From assembly GCA_033398695.1 (NCBI GenBank), contig CM065802.1:151514096-151578095 (forward strand): a stretch of 64,000 nt of DNA, given 5' to 3'. Shown piece after piece: positions 45,647 to 57,136 of the stretch. Position 1 is the stretch's first letter. Every line of letters starts with the position of its first letter. Under the pieces are notes generated by a model. The model did no database searches and was not told the DNA's origin. It worked only from the letters and a program-made list of their open reading frames with translations. A program made the translations under genes and the position numbers. This stretch comes from Orobanche coerulescens (lineage: Eukaryota > Streptophyta > Magnoliopsida > Lamiales > Orobanchaceae).

Positions 45647-46836
45647 TGTTGGTCACTGTATACTTTACTTACAGCTTAGAAGGGGGTTGAATAAGTTGTA
45701 CTCTTTTTAGAAGTTTGTTATGCATAGCGGAAGTCTTAAATTAAGTTGTTGTAAGTACAACAACTAGACAATCTCCTATAGCTTGGTGCTTACAAGGTTT
45801 TCAGAGTAAGTATACGATAAATCACAGGCAGTAAGAAAATAGTAAATAAAGAAAGTAATAACATATAAGTTTAATGTGGTTCGATGTAAACGCCTCAACG
45901 ACCATAGGTCCTCCACACAGGAGTAAGTAGTTTATTAAAATCAAGGCATACATAAATGTATGATTTTGACTAAACCGATCGTTGTATCATCCACATAGAT
46001 TGATACAGTCGACTGTAGCTTGAGCCGTTCACACAGATTGACAATAGGCTTATTTAACTTGCTTCTTCCCACACATATTGAAGCTTCATCTCCGAACTCT
46101 CTTCTTCCCACACAAGTCAGAATAGTTCAATTTAATCCACACAGGTCTAATGATCTCAACAGTAAGGTTTTGAGTCACACGAATCATAATAGCAGATGTG
46201 AGCTTTGTAAGTCTTTGTTGTTATGTGCTGTTTTCAGTTGAGGATTTAATACTTTTCCACTCAAGGATATGCGTTGTATGCTTGTATAAATAGATTACTC
46301 TTATGTAATGAATGCTTCGGTTTCTTGATCAATCAGTAATTGAGCAAAGTCCATTGCTTGGGTCATTTATAACCTTGAAAATAGATCTCTTATAAATATA
46401 GTTGTTGGCCAGTTGGTGATATGTGGACATATCGGATTGGCGGCTTGCAAAATGTTTGAATTAAAGATGTCCACATTTAATGGTTCATACATTCTTTTAT
46501 GATCCATATTAAATGCTCTTCAGTCCAGTCTTTTCGGCGTCATTAAATATTGTCCTGTTAGCATTAAATGTTCCTTTGAAACCGTAAATATTTTGTGAAT
46601 AAAGAAAGACTTATCTCACAATGGTGTAAAGGTCTAAGTATAAATCCTCTTGGATTGTATTTTTCCTAAGTAAAATACCAACAACTTCTTTGTTATAGCC
46701 AATAGGCTTCTTTCTGTATGTTGGGACCTTCATTTGGATGTAGAATACATCTTTTAGGCATTGTATGAAGTTTACTGTAGGGACAGACTAAAAGGGTGCA
46801 TTTATCAAAACACTTGGGGTATTATTTTTCCCAATA
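45647..46836 (-). repeat. SIRE-3 3' LTR
   Basis: Begins TGTTGGTCACTGTATAC and ends TTTTTCCCAATA. It aligns with SIRE-1 LTRs at the GTGGTTCGAnGTAAACnCCTC block, the GGTCCTCCACACAGGAGTAA block and the TTCACACAGATTG units. It is about 1190 bp long. The purine tract complement ATTTTCCCCTTTTT follows at 46837, which orients it as the 3' LTR of a minus-strand element running to the right. It is inserted in the SIRE-2 pol. Confidence 0.85.
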
Positions 46837-47578
46837 ATTTTCCCCTTTTTGATAATGTCCAAACTTCTTTAAAAGCACAAGGCTGTCATCAAGTCTTCTG
46901 TCGGATGGTCTGATCTTTAGACTAAAATTTGAACTGCTCGTAGGCAAATTCTAAGATTTTAATTTCTATAAGACTTAGTGTATTACAACTTAAAGTTATG
47001 ATTTACACTAAGGCATAATCTTACATCAAGTAGTCTAATCGGATACAACTTAATCTATGAGCTATTTGCAGACCAGTTCTTAAAGATTTTTAGACATCAA
47101 GTTTTATACTTAGCAAAAATTTCAAGATGCATCGCAATCAAACAGTAAATGTTGGGTACAACATAATTTATGAACTGTTCGCAGATTAGTTTTTACAGCT
47201 TTTTAGACATCAAGTTTTATACATAGCAAAAATTTCAAGATGTATCGCAATCAAACAGTAAATGGAGATCACGAGCTGTAATCTTTTGAGGTAAATCAAG
47301 ATTTTATTGATAATATAAACTAAATTACAGTGCTTTTGGAATTAAAATTTACAGCGGTAGAATAAAAACATGAAAGGTACAACAGACATGATTATCTTCT
47401 ATGATTCTGTTGTCTGGAAGACTTCTTGGAGGGATCATGATCGGTTCCTCTCCACCACTTGACTAAGAAATCTCTGCATCAGTCCCTGTAGATGTTTCTT
47501 CTTTCTGGGGGCACATGTAAAGTGAGAATCCAGTCTTCTGAGTGAGTTATCCATTCACCATTTAGATGTCTTGTCTTC
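46837..47578 (-). pseudogene. SIRE-3 3' untranslated region and env-like tail
   Basis: Starts with the polypurine tract complement. About 560 bp of non-coding sequence matches SIRE-1 28004-28490 in type (GAACTGCTCGTAGGCAAnTTC and GAACTGTTCGCAGAnTAG-like units). From about 47400 it aligns with the SIRE-1 env-like C-terminus, for example GAGAATCCAGTCTTCTG near 47526 against GAATCCAGTCTTCTGG at 28630. It ends abruptly at 47578, where the tandem array begins. Confidence 0.72.
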
Positions 47579-47949
47579 TGTAATACCCGCAATTTCGATT
47601 CCCAGTAATTTTCATTTTTCGGTGGAGGTCCATTTCGACGACTCGCTTAGGACCGTTTCGTCATTCTGGGAATGTTTTATTCTGCACTTTTTGACATCCG
47701 AGTTCGTTTCGGTGTCGTTTTGTTGAGTTCCGTGTTCTTTAGCGACTTTTCCACGTACGAGTTCGACTTTGTTAGATCACCGTTAATTTTTGAAACTCCA
47801 AAAATTCTGACTCTTTGCAATATTATAAAGCATCGAGTTAGCTTTCCAATGGTTCAAACGGTGAGTCAATCGGAGTCCAGATGAGGGAGTTATGGTCGAA
47901 ATAGCTAAATCACTCTCATTTTCCAGATTTGGCCGAGCAGCCTGTACCG

Positions 47950-48134
47950 TGTGCCGCGGCACAAGGATTGTGCGCCGCGGCACACATCCGAGTCAGTGCC
48001 GTGGCACACTTGTTCGGCCGCGGCACACCCGTGTGACATCTGCGACCAAACCCGATCAGCAGGTGCCGCGGCTGCCGGTGTCTTGCGACACCGCCGAAAC
48101 ACAGGAAGTAATTTTTGGCCTGTGCCGCGGCACA
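47950..48134 (+). repeat. CCGCGG palindrome cluster in array LTR 1
   Basis: The 14-bp perfect palindrome TGTGCCGCGGCACA occurs at 47950 and 48121. Four imperfect copies lie between (near 47971, 47995, 48014 and 48061). Equivalent clusters in LTR 2 (53346-53536) and LTR 3 (58753-58943) have about seven copies, several perfect. Confidence 0.9.
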
Positions 48135-48153
48135 CAAAGCGGTCAACTGTGCA

Positions 48154-48176
48154 ATCTCGTCTTTATCAGACGAGAT
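48154..48176 (+). other. Perfect 8-bp stem hairpin in array LTR
   Basis: ATCTCGTC and GACGAGAT flank the loop TTTATCA. The hairpin is identical in LTRs 2 and 3 and lies about 20 bp after the palindrome cluster. No T run follows. Confidence 0.7.
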
Positions 48177-49715
48177 CGGCCATTTTTCTCCTTCATTTCA
48201 CCTGCGCGAGAGAGAGAGGCCTAAGGGGGGAGAACTTCTCAAGCATTCTTCATTTGGGGGTCGATTTTCATCATCTTCCTTCGGTTGTGACGCTCGGATA
48301 ATCAATCTAGCACGTGTTCTTCGGATTATAGGGCTTGAATATTCAAGAGCTATGAACTCCTTTAACCCTAGTATGATTTTGGGGAGGTTTTGGTGGTGAT
48401 CTTGTGTTTTAATCCGAATTAACCGATGTTGTTGTTAGATTTTGATAGTACTCTCGTGACCTTGGTTTTCTTGTTATTGGTTGGGATGAAATCCCGTTAA
48501 TTCACCGTTAACCGATTTCAATTCCCTACGCACTCTTGGTGTTCGATAAATTGTCCCAACGGGTAGAACTATGAGGAATTTCTTCGTATTCATGATGTGA
48601 GATTGATTGTATATCATTATTGTGTTAGGGTCGGATTTCAGGGGATTGTTCGGACCGAAACCTATTCCTTCGTCGTTTCCTTCGCGTCATATTACCAAGG
48701 CAAGTACCTCGATATACGAATTGTATCTGCGTGAAATCATTGTTGTCGAAGTGTATGAGTTTATATGGATGTATATATACGTATGTGTATATATATATAT
48801 ATATGTGTTGATATATAGTTACATGTTAAATATATGTATGTATATACGCATTTTGATATATATGTTTATGTCGGTGATCGACGAGTGTTGAATTCTAACA
48901 TTGGTTGACGTACTCAACTTGGATTGACGGACGAACTATAGTTATTCATATAATATAGTAAGGTTATATATATATATATATATCTATATATCTATATATA
49001 TAAATGTATATATATTCGGTTGAGTCGCAATAGAGAGATATATGTGCGGTGTTGATTGAGTTTGATTGATAACGTGCGTGTTATTGTTTATTTGTGTGGT
49101 TATGGACTGGCGGAGAAATTGTGTGACTTGATGTACCGAGTTTGAAAATTGTTGTGACGTTTGTCCGTGTGCTTGATGTTTGAGACAATGTGGATACTTG
49201 TTGTGAGAAACGTCATATCCGGGAACCTCTGAGGGTGGGGCGTGCACTCCGGCCTGGTGTACGCTGCAATGTGCGGCTCCATATGGGTGGTGAACGTCGG
49301 TGTTGCATAATGCGTGTGTCAAGGGGCGGCTCTTGCGGGAGTGATCGCCGGCGCAGTGACATGTTCAAGGAGCGGCCGACATAGTGGAGTGAACGCCGGT
49401 GTACAGGTGTGCAGTGGAGGCGCCTGGCAGGCTTATTGGTTACGGGTATTCGAGTGATAGCTAAGACCCCGTTACCGAACGATGTTCGTATCTTAAATTC
49501 TTTCAACTCACTTTTAAATGCTTGTCTTGATATAGACCGCGATTCGTGTTTTTGAAAGCGTGTTTCAACTTGTTTTTTTTTTAGCGTTGGTATCAGGGTT
49601 AATTAACCACGGAGGTTTGACGAAATCTCCGAGGGTTAATGTCGAAGTCTTGAGCAGGATATGTCGAATGAGAGTTTTGTACCTTTGGTTGCATTGTGGT
49701 GCTATTCTGTGTATT

Positions 49716-49903
49716 GGGTCGAGGACCCTGTGGAAAGTTGAGATGATTGATGTCATGATGATGTTATTCGGATCGGGTTGAGAACCCTGTGAGATGTTGT
49801 AATGATTTCGTTTGTGACAGTGTTCTATAAATTGGGTCGAGGACCCCGAATAAGTTGACTTGGTTTTTGTGTAATTGTCTTCCATATGTTGGGTCAAGGA
49901 CCC
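49716..49903 (+). repeat. Four regularly spaced GGGTC-3-GACCC hairpins
   Basis: Stem-loops at 49716-49728, 49775-49787, 49834-49846 and 49891-49903, spaced 59, 59 and 57 bp. The second is GGGTT-GAG-AACCC, where both arms changed together. The intervening sequence is only loosely similar. LTRs 2 and 3 carry the same series, although the first unit there reads GGGTC-GTG-GACCC. Confidence 0.85.
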
Positions 49904-51717
49904 GAGAGCTTTTGAAATTATTTCCAAAAGTATTTCCATTCGATTTTAAAAACCCCCAGACGGCCCGAGTCAATAATAACATTTGCAAACTATCTTATCA
50001 AAACATTTTTCCTTTTTCAAAGGGATTTTCCTGACTCCTTGGGTTCGTTTAAAGTTTCATTGATGTTTTGTTCCGTAAAGAGAATATGACTATGTGATTA
50101 TATTTCACCTTGTGTATGCGAGTGTTATTTTGTGTGGACTATAGGAATGTATGGTTTGTCTTAAGGCTTCACGGCGGTTGAATTTTGTGTTGTTACTGTT
50201 CGTATATATTGTATACTATGTACTTGCACTAGCAAAATTCCAGTTTGCTAACCCCCGAGTTTTCGGGGGGTGGGTGCCTGTTATGCGCTCAGGTTTTGGC
50301 AGCTCGGGAGCAGTCACGGGATTGGCGCGGAAGGAGATGGAAGACGACGATGCTAATCACACCAGAGTCAGAGTCTTTTCTTTTGTATCATTTTGGTCGG
50401 TATTTCTATGTCGTTCGAGTATTCACCCTTGCATGGGTGTAGTTATCATTTATTAAATTGAGTTGTCATTCTTTTCTGCGTTCAAGTTTATTGTTGTCAT
50501 TGTAATATGAATGTCGTTAGTTTCTGAATTGGTTTATGACCTTGTCGGTCTGCTTTCTATTTAATTTTGACCCCGGTCGGTCAATCATTGAGTAGTCTTT
50601 TGGAGTTTGCTTTGGTAGATCCTTGTGATAAGGGTCTACGGCGTGTGACATTCCCGGTCGTATTCTGGGGATGTTACAATTATGGTATCAGAGCTTAGGT
50701 TTGCGAAAAACCTAGGCCGTTGGGTCAAGTCCATGTCTTGTGTAAGTCGCGCGCATCAGAGTTGTGATTAGTATCGTGGTTCCGACATCATCTCCCGGCA
50801 ATCCGTGATGGTAAGCCTCCCGATCGTAAGTCCCCTTATATAGGTATTTGATTACATTGTGCTAATATGCTTAATGTGAACTAGGAATTGGAACTTGTTG
50901 GTGATATTATCGTTTTAGGATATAACATGCGTATACGGTCCGAGTATAAATAGTTACGTAGTATGCTTCGGAAGTCGAGCATGTTTATCTGTTTCGGTAC
51001 TTTATTAGAATGAATTTACGAATGATAATTTTATCCACCGCATGAGTATTTTAAGATGGTTTTTGTTATCTTGCAAACCGAGTTTTGATATTTTGGTCTT
51101 GCATGTTTTGATAGTATTCTTATGACGGTATTTGATATTTTATAAATGACTTTTGTGAGTATTTGAGAATATTACCGACTTCGGCCTTTTTGGCATTTTG
51201 ATCATTTTTTTTTTAAAATGATTTTTAGCACAGTGGGTTCCTGCAGGCCCACGGCTATGTAGTATCACGAATATTTTAAAGTAATGCTTTGAAATTTTCT
51301 AACATTGTGTGAAGCCATGATTTAATATCGTCGTGTTAAATGGTCACGCATCTCGGTGGAAAATTCTTTCGAATAAACATTTTGGAAGAAGAGGAAAGAT
51401 TTTCAAAATTGTGGTATTTGGACTCAACATTTTGAAATATTTCAAATTAGACGAATTAATTTTCGATTTCTTTTTTTTCTACTTTTATACATCACTCGAA
51501 AATAATTTTTAGAGTCGTTATATAAACTTCCTCTTCCGAAATAAAAGACAGTTTACAAGTCTTGGGCGCAATGTGACTAGCCTCTTTTTCAAAAATTTGT
51601 TTTCATTAAGTGCATACATATAATGATCGTCCTCGTCGAGGAACTCGAAATTGACTTCTTAAAACTTTATGCTTTACGATAGTACCGTTATTCTAAGGAT
51701 GCTAACTAAAACTCGGG

Positions 51718-52299
51718 TTGATAATTGTGATATATTGTACGACCGATAAACTAATACTGTTGATCGGTGTTATCCGTATTAGTATATCAAGCCTCGGCGG
51801 ACGTGGACGTGATGATGGAAATGGAAGCGGCAAGGTGGTTCGTACGACCACGATTCATGCTACGGTGAAGGAGTATCTAGATCAAACGATATCCTATGAA
51901 ATCTCCTCAGTGGTCGAGCCCACGAGCGAAGCCAAGAGACCGAGGATATCTGGGAAGTTTTTGGGCGGTGAAGAGTCTAAGGCTCCCAAACCCCCACGTC
52001 GTTCGAACGCTTCGTCATCGCGATCGGGAGTGAGCGCTTGGAATCCCAAGCCAGCATCGGTGACTCTCGGTAAGAAGGGAGGGTGCTTCAACTGCAATCG
52101 TCAGGGACATGTTCGTGCAAATTGTCCCTTTCCACTCTTGACTTGTTACCGGTGCGGGTGTGAAGGTCATCGGGAGAAGCATTGTGAGATAATTTCCGAT
52201 CTGGCAAAGAATGCTACCCTTTTGGCGAACAGAGCAAGCGACTGGAGAATGTCCCGAAACCCTATGTTTCCTTCTGAAGAGTCTAACATGGGAGGATGA
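51718..52299 (+). CDS. gag: Gag zinc-knuckle fragment, array unit 1
   Basis: A 193-codon frame. The recognisable part begins near SSLGGRGRDDGNGSGK and has a Pro/Lys/Ser-rich linker (KAPKPPRRSNASSSRSG). Two consecutive CCHC knuckles follow: CFNCNRQGHVRANC and CYRCGCEGHREKHC, both of the form C-x2-C-x4-H-x4-C. A short tail ends SEESNMGG. The capsid domain normally upstream is missing. Binding to nucleic acid is expected, and packaging in trans is inference. The N-terminal ATG is uncertain because the first 20 or so codons look non-coding and differ from units 2 and 3. Confidence 0.82.
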   Translation: MIIVIYCTTDKLILLIGVIRISISSLGGRGRDDGNGSGKVVRTTTIHATVKEYLDQTISYEISSVVEPTSEAKRPRISGKFLGGEESKAPKPPRRSNASSSRSGVSAWNPKPASVTLGKKGGCFNCNRQGHVRANCPFPLLTCYRCGCEGHREKHCEIISDLAKNATLLANRASDWRMSRNPMFPSEESNMGG

Positions 52300-52434
52300 A
52301 TATTTTGTAATATGTCCTAATCGTTGCTGTTTTGAACAATCGTGACTTTGATCGTTCTTCATTTCATTGCTCTATGTTACCAACTCTTGCTGTTCTAAGT
52401 TTCGGGATCGAAATGTTTTCTTAGTATGGGGAAA

Positions 52435-52720
52435 TGTACTACCCGTACTCTTCATAGTATTTTCAGTGTTGGGTGACTTTCATTGTTGGTACTTCATCTA
52501 TGATCTCTCGATAATTTTTAAACTACCCTGTTGTACTTAGCCTACCGTTCTCCGAACGAAATTCAGAACCGTTTTGTTAGACTCCGTGGATTATTGTGGT
52601 CTTTCCACATCTGAACTTGATCCTTGCGGAATTCTTGTTGAAACTATTATTCTCATACGTGCAATTAACATTTCCGAATGTATTATGAACTTGGATGCGG
52701 TTGGTTGAGCTCGAAACATG
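52435..52720 (+). repeat. Relic LTR start inside internal region 1
   Basis: TAAGTTTCGGGATCGAAATG..GTATGGGGAAA then TGTACTACCCGTAC repeats, in diverged form, the purine tract plus TGTAATACCC junction at 52958-53005. The following 280 bp align with the first 300 bp of the array LTR, for example TTTTGTTAGACTCCGTG against TTTTGTTGAGTTCCGTG and CTTTCCACATCTGAACTT against CTTTTCCACGTACGAGTT. Copies start at 57815 and 63261 in the other units. Confidence 0.75.
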
Positions 52721-52994
52721 ATTTTCAGGACGTCTGAACTATTTTGTGATTTTCTTAACTCTGGGAGCTTTGGTATCCAAATTCATACTCCTCCACCTCA
52801 ACTTATCGTGTTCCCATACAGTTTTATCGCCCGACTCACGTACCGGATGCTTGCTAGGTCGGTTCATCGTATTTACGGAACCTTGCATTCGCGCTTTGCT
52901 CGTGATGATTTGGGGTGAGCAAGTAGTTATTTCCTTGATTGTTCCACGCTCTCTATTTTAAGTTTCGGACGAAACTTCTTTTAGGAGGGTAGAA

Positions 52995-54182
52995 TGTAAT
53001 ACGCAATTTCGATTCGATAATTTTCATTTTCGGTGGAGGTCCGTTTACGACTCGCTTAGGACCGTTCGTCATTCGGGATTGTTTTATTCTGCACTTTTGA
53101 CATCGAGTTCGTTTCGGTGTCATTTTGTTGAGTTCCGTGTTCTTTAGCGACTTTTCCACGTCTGAGTTCGACTTTGTTAGATCACCGTTAATTTTTGGAA
53201 ACTCCAAAAATTCTGACTCTTGCAATATTATAAAGCATCGAGTTAGCTTTCCAATGGTTCAAGCGGTGAGTCAATCGGAGTCGGATGAGGGAGTTATGGT
53301 CGAAATAGCTAAGTCACTCTCATTTTCAGTTGGCGAGCGGCTGCGTGTGCCGCGGCACAAGGATTGTGCGCCGCGGCACACAGCCGAGTCAGCGCGGCAC
53401 ACTTGTCCGGGCCGCGGCACACCCGTGTGACATCTGCGACCAAACCCGACTGTACCGGGTGCCGCGGCACACTGCCGAAACCTGGGAAGTAATTTTTGGC
53501 CTGTGCCGCGGCACACTTCGGCTGTGCCGCGGCACACAAAGTGGTCAACTGTGCAATCTCGTCTTTATCAGACGAGATCGGCCATTTTTCTCCTTCATTT
53601 AACCTGCGCGAGAGAGAGAGGCCTAAGGGGGGAGAACTTCTCAAGCATTCTTCATTCGGGGGTCGATTTTCATCATCTTCCTTCGGTTGTGACGCTCGGA
53701 TAATCAATCTAGCACGTGTTCTTCGGATTATAGGGCTTGAATCTTCAAGAGGTATGAACTCCTTTAACCCTAGTATGATTTTGGGGAGGGTTTGGTGGTG
53801 ATCTTGTGTTTTAATCCGAATTAACTGATGTTGTTGTTAGATTTTGATAGTACTCTCGTGACCTTGGTTTTCTTGTTATTGGTTGGGATGAAATCCCGTT
53901 AATTCACCGTTAACCGATTTCAATTCCCTACGCACTCTTGGTGTTCGATAAATTGTCCCAACGGGTAGAACTATGAGGAATTTCTTCGTATTCATGATGT
54001 GAGATTGATTGTATATCATTATTGTGTTAGGGTCGGATTTGAGGGGATTGTTCGGACCGAAACCTATTCCTTCGTCGTTTCCTTCGCGTCATATTACCAA
54101 GGCAAGTACCTCGATATACGAATTGTATCTGCGTGAAATCATTGTTGTCGAAGTGTATGAGTTTATATGGATGTATATATAC

Positions 54183-54216
<34 letters not shown>

Positions 54217-56067
54217 GTTGATATATAGTTACATGTTAAATATATGTATGTATATACGCATTTTGATATATATGTTTATGTCGGTGATCGACGAGTGTTG
54301 AATTCTAACATTGGTTGACGTACTCAACTTGGATTGACGGACGAACTATAGTTATTCATATAATATAGTAAGGTTATATATATCTATATATCTATATATA
54401 TAAATGTATATATATTCGGTTGAGTCGCAATATAGAGATATATGTGCGGTGTTGATTGAGTTTGATTGATAACGTGCGTGTTATTGTTTATTTGTGTGGT
54501 TATGGACTGGCGGAGAAATTGTGTGACTTGATGTACCGAGTTTGGAAATTGTTGTGACGTTTGTCCGTGTGCTTGATGTTTGAGACAATGTGGATACTTG
54601 TTGTGAGAAACGTCATATCCGGGAACCTCTGAGGGCGGGGCGTGCACTCCGGCCTGGTGTACGCTGCAATGTGCGGCTCCATATGGGTGGTGAACGCCGG
54701 TGTTGCATAATGCGTGTGTCCAGGGGCGGCTCTTGCGGGAGTGATCGCCGGCGCAGTGACATGTTCAAGGAGCGGCCGACATAGTGGAGTGAACGCCGGT
54801 GTACAGGTGTGCAGTGGAGGCGCCTGGCAGGCTTATTGGTTACGGGTATTCGAGTGATAGCTAAGACCCCGTTACCGAATGATGTTCGTATCTCAAATTC
54901 TTTCAACTCACTTTTAAATGCTTGTCTTGATATAGACCGCGATTCGTGTTTTTGAAAGCGTGTTTCAACTTGTTTTTTTTTTAGCGTTGGTATCAGGGTT
55001 AATTAACCACGGAGGTTTGACGAAATCTACGAGGGTTAATTAATCGGGGGTCTTGAGCAGGATATGTCGAATGAGAGTTTTGTACCTTTGGTTGCATTGT
55101 GGTGCTATTCTCGTATTGGGTCGTGGACCCTGTGGAAAGTTGAGATGATTGATGTCATGATGATGTTATTCGGATCGGGTTGAGAACCCCGTGAGATGTT
55201 GTAATGATTTCGTTTGTGACAGTGTTCTATAAATTGGGTCGAGGACCCCGAATAAGTTGACTTGGTTTTCGTGTAATTGTCTTCCATATGTTGGGTCAAG
55301 GACCCGAGAGCTTTTGAAATTATTTCCAAAAGTATTTCCATTCGATTTTAAAAACCCCCAGACGGCCCGAGTCAATAATAACATTTGCAAACTATCTTAT
55401 CAAAACATTTTTACTTTTTCAAAGGGATTTTCCTGACTCCTTGGGTTCGTTTAAAGTTTCATTGATGTTATGTTCCGTAAATAGAATATGACTATGTGAT
55501 TATCTTTCACCTTGTGTATGCGAGTGTTATTTTGTGTGGACTATAGGAATGTATGGTTTGTGTTAAGGCTTCACGGCGGTTGAATTTTGTGTTATTCTTG
55601 TTCGTATATCTTGTATAGAATGAACTTGCACTAGCAAAATTCCGGTTGCTAACCCCCGAGTTTTCGGGGTGGGTGCTGTTATGCGCTCAGGTTTTGGCGG
55701 CTCGGGAGCGATCACGGAATTGGCTTGGAAGGAGATGGAATACGACGATGCTAATCACACAGTCGAGTCTTTTCTTTTGTATCTTTTTGGTCTTTATTTC
55801 TATGTATTTCGAGTTTTCACCCTTGCATTGGTGTATTTATAATTTATTAAATTGAGTTGTCATTCTTTTCTGCGTTCAAGTTTATTGTTGTCATTGTAAT
55901 ATGAATGTCGTTAGTTTCTGAATTGGTTTATGACCTTGTCGATGCTTTCTATTTAATTTTGACCCCGGTCGGTCAATCATTGAGTAGTCTTTTGGAGTTT
56001 AGCTTTGGTAGATCCTTCGATAAGGGTCTACGGCGTGTGACATTCGGATTCGTGCAGGGATGTTACA
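52995..56067 (+). repeat. Array LTR 2
   Basis: 3073 bp, the same layout as LTR 3. Its first 350 bp and last 950 bp carry a run of short indels and substitutions relative to LTR 3, mostly at CAG/CTG triplets or homopolymers. The middle is nearly identical to LTR 3. The TA tract near 54190-54216 is longer than in LTR 1. Confidence 0.92.
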
Positions 56068-57136
56068 ATTATGGTATCAGAGCTTAGGTTTGCGAAAAAC
56101 CTAGGCCGTTGGGTCAAGTCCATGTCTTGTGTAAGTCGCGCGCATCAGAGTTGTGATTAGTATCATGGTTCCGACATCATCTCCCGGCAATCCGTGATGG
56201 TAAGCCTCCCGATCGTAAGTCCCCTTATATACGTATTTGATTACATTGTGCTAATATGCTTAATGTGAACTAGGAATTGGAACTTGTTGGTGATATTATC
56301 GTTTTAGGATATAACATGCGTATACGGTCCGAGTATAAATAGTTACGTAGTATGCTTCTAAGTCGGGCATGTTTATCTGCTTTGATACTTTATTAGAATG
56401 AATTTACGATTGATAATTTTATCCACCGCATGAGTATTTTAAGATGGTTTTTGTTATCTTGCAAACCGAGTTTTGATATTTTGGTCTTGCATGTTTTGAT
56501 AGTATTCTTATGACGGTATTTGATATTTTATAAATGACTTTTGTGAGTATTTGAGAATATTACCGACTTCGGCCTTTTTGGCATTTTGATCATTTTTTTA
56601 AAATGATTTTTAGCACGTGGGTTCCGACGGCCCACGGCTATAGTATCACGAATATTTTCAAGTAATGCTTTGAAATTTTCTAACATTGTGTGAAGCCATG
56701 ATTTAATATCGTCGTGTTAAATGGTCACGCATCTCGGTGGAAAATTCTTTCGAATAAACATTTTGGAAGAAGAGGAAAGATTTTCAAAATTGTGGTATTT
56801 GGACTCAACATTTTGAAATATTTCAAATTAGACGAATTAATTTTCGATTTTTTTTTTCTTCTTTTATACATCACTCGAAAATAATTTTTAGAGTCGTTAT
56901 ATAAACTTCCTCTTCCGAAATAAAAGACAGTGTTTACAAGTCTTGGGCGCAATGTGACTAGCCTCTTTTTCAAAAATTTGTTTTCATTAAGTGCATACAT
57001 ATAATGATCGTCCTCGTCGAGGAACTCGAAATTGACTTCTTAAAACTTTATGCTTTACGATAGTACCGTTATTCTAAGGATGCTAACTAAAACTCGGGTT
57101 GATAATTGTGATATATTGTGCGACCGATAAACTATA

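Larger units (their letters stand above)
47579..50678 (+). repeat. Array LTR 1
   Basis: 3100 bp. In order it holds a first 350-bp block, a palindrome cluster (47950-48134), a TCTCGTC-7-GACGAGA hairpin (48155-48175), and two TA-rich tracts (48788-48804 and 48967-49013). After these come a GC-rich stretch with three GTGAACGCCGGTG-like units (49289-49410), a four-hairpin series (49716-49903), and a G+T-rich tail. Compared with LTRs 2 and 3 it has one fewer palindrome and several distinct bases. Confidence 0.93.
50679..52994 (+). mobile_element. Array internal region 1
   Basis: Starts with the primer site TGGTATCAGAGC at 50683-50694, an exact initiator-Met-tRNA match. About 1 kb of AT-rich leader with no convincing frame follows, then the Gag fragment at 51718-52299. 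Next is a relic LTR start (52435 to about 52720), about 260 bp more of unassigned sequence, and the purine tract AGGAGGGTAGAA at 52983-52994. Confidence 0.88.

Noticed and set aside
47574..47578. TSD of the tandem array (TCTTC)
   Set aside because: The right end of the array lies outside the window, so no duplication can be tested.
47950..48134. CRISPR array (regular palindromic repeats with spacers)
   Set aside because: Spacing is irregular, repeats are 12-14 bp, the context is a plant LTR, and no cas genes are present.
49213..49506. 97-codon minus-strand ORF conserved in all three complete array LTRs
   Set aside because: Conservation simply follows from the near-identity of the LTRs. There is no motif, and LTR 3 fuses it with a neighbouring frame through an indel, so I see no sign of coding constraint.
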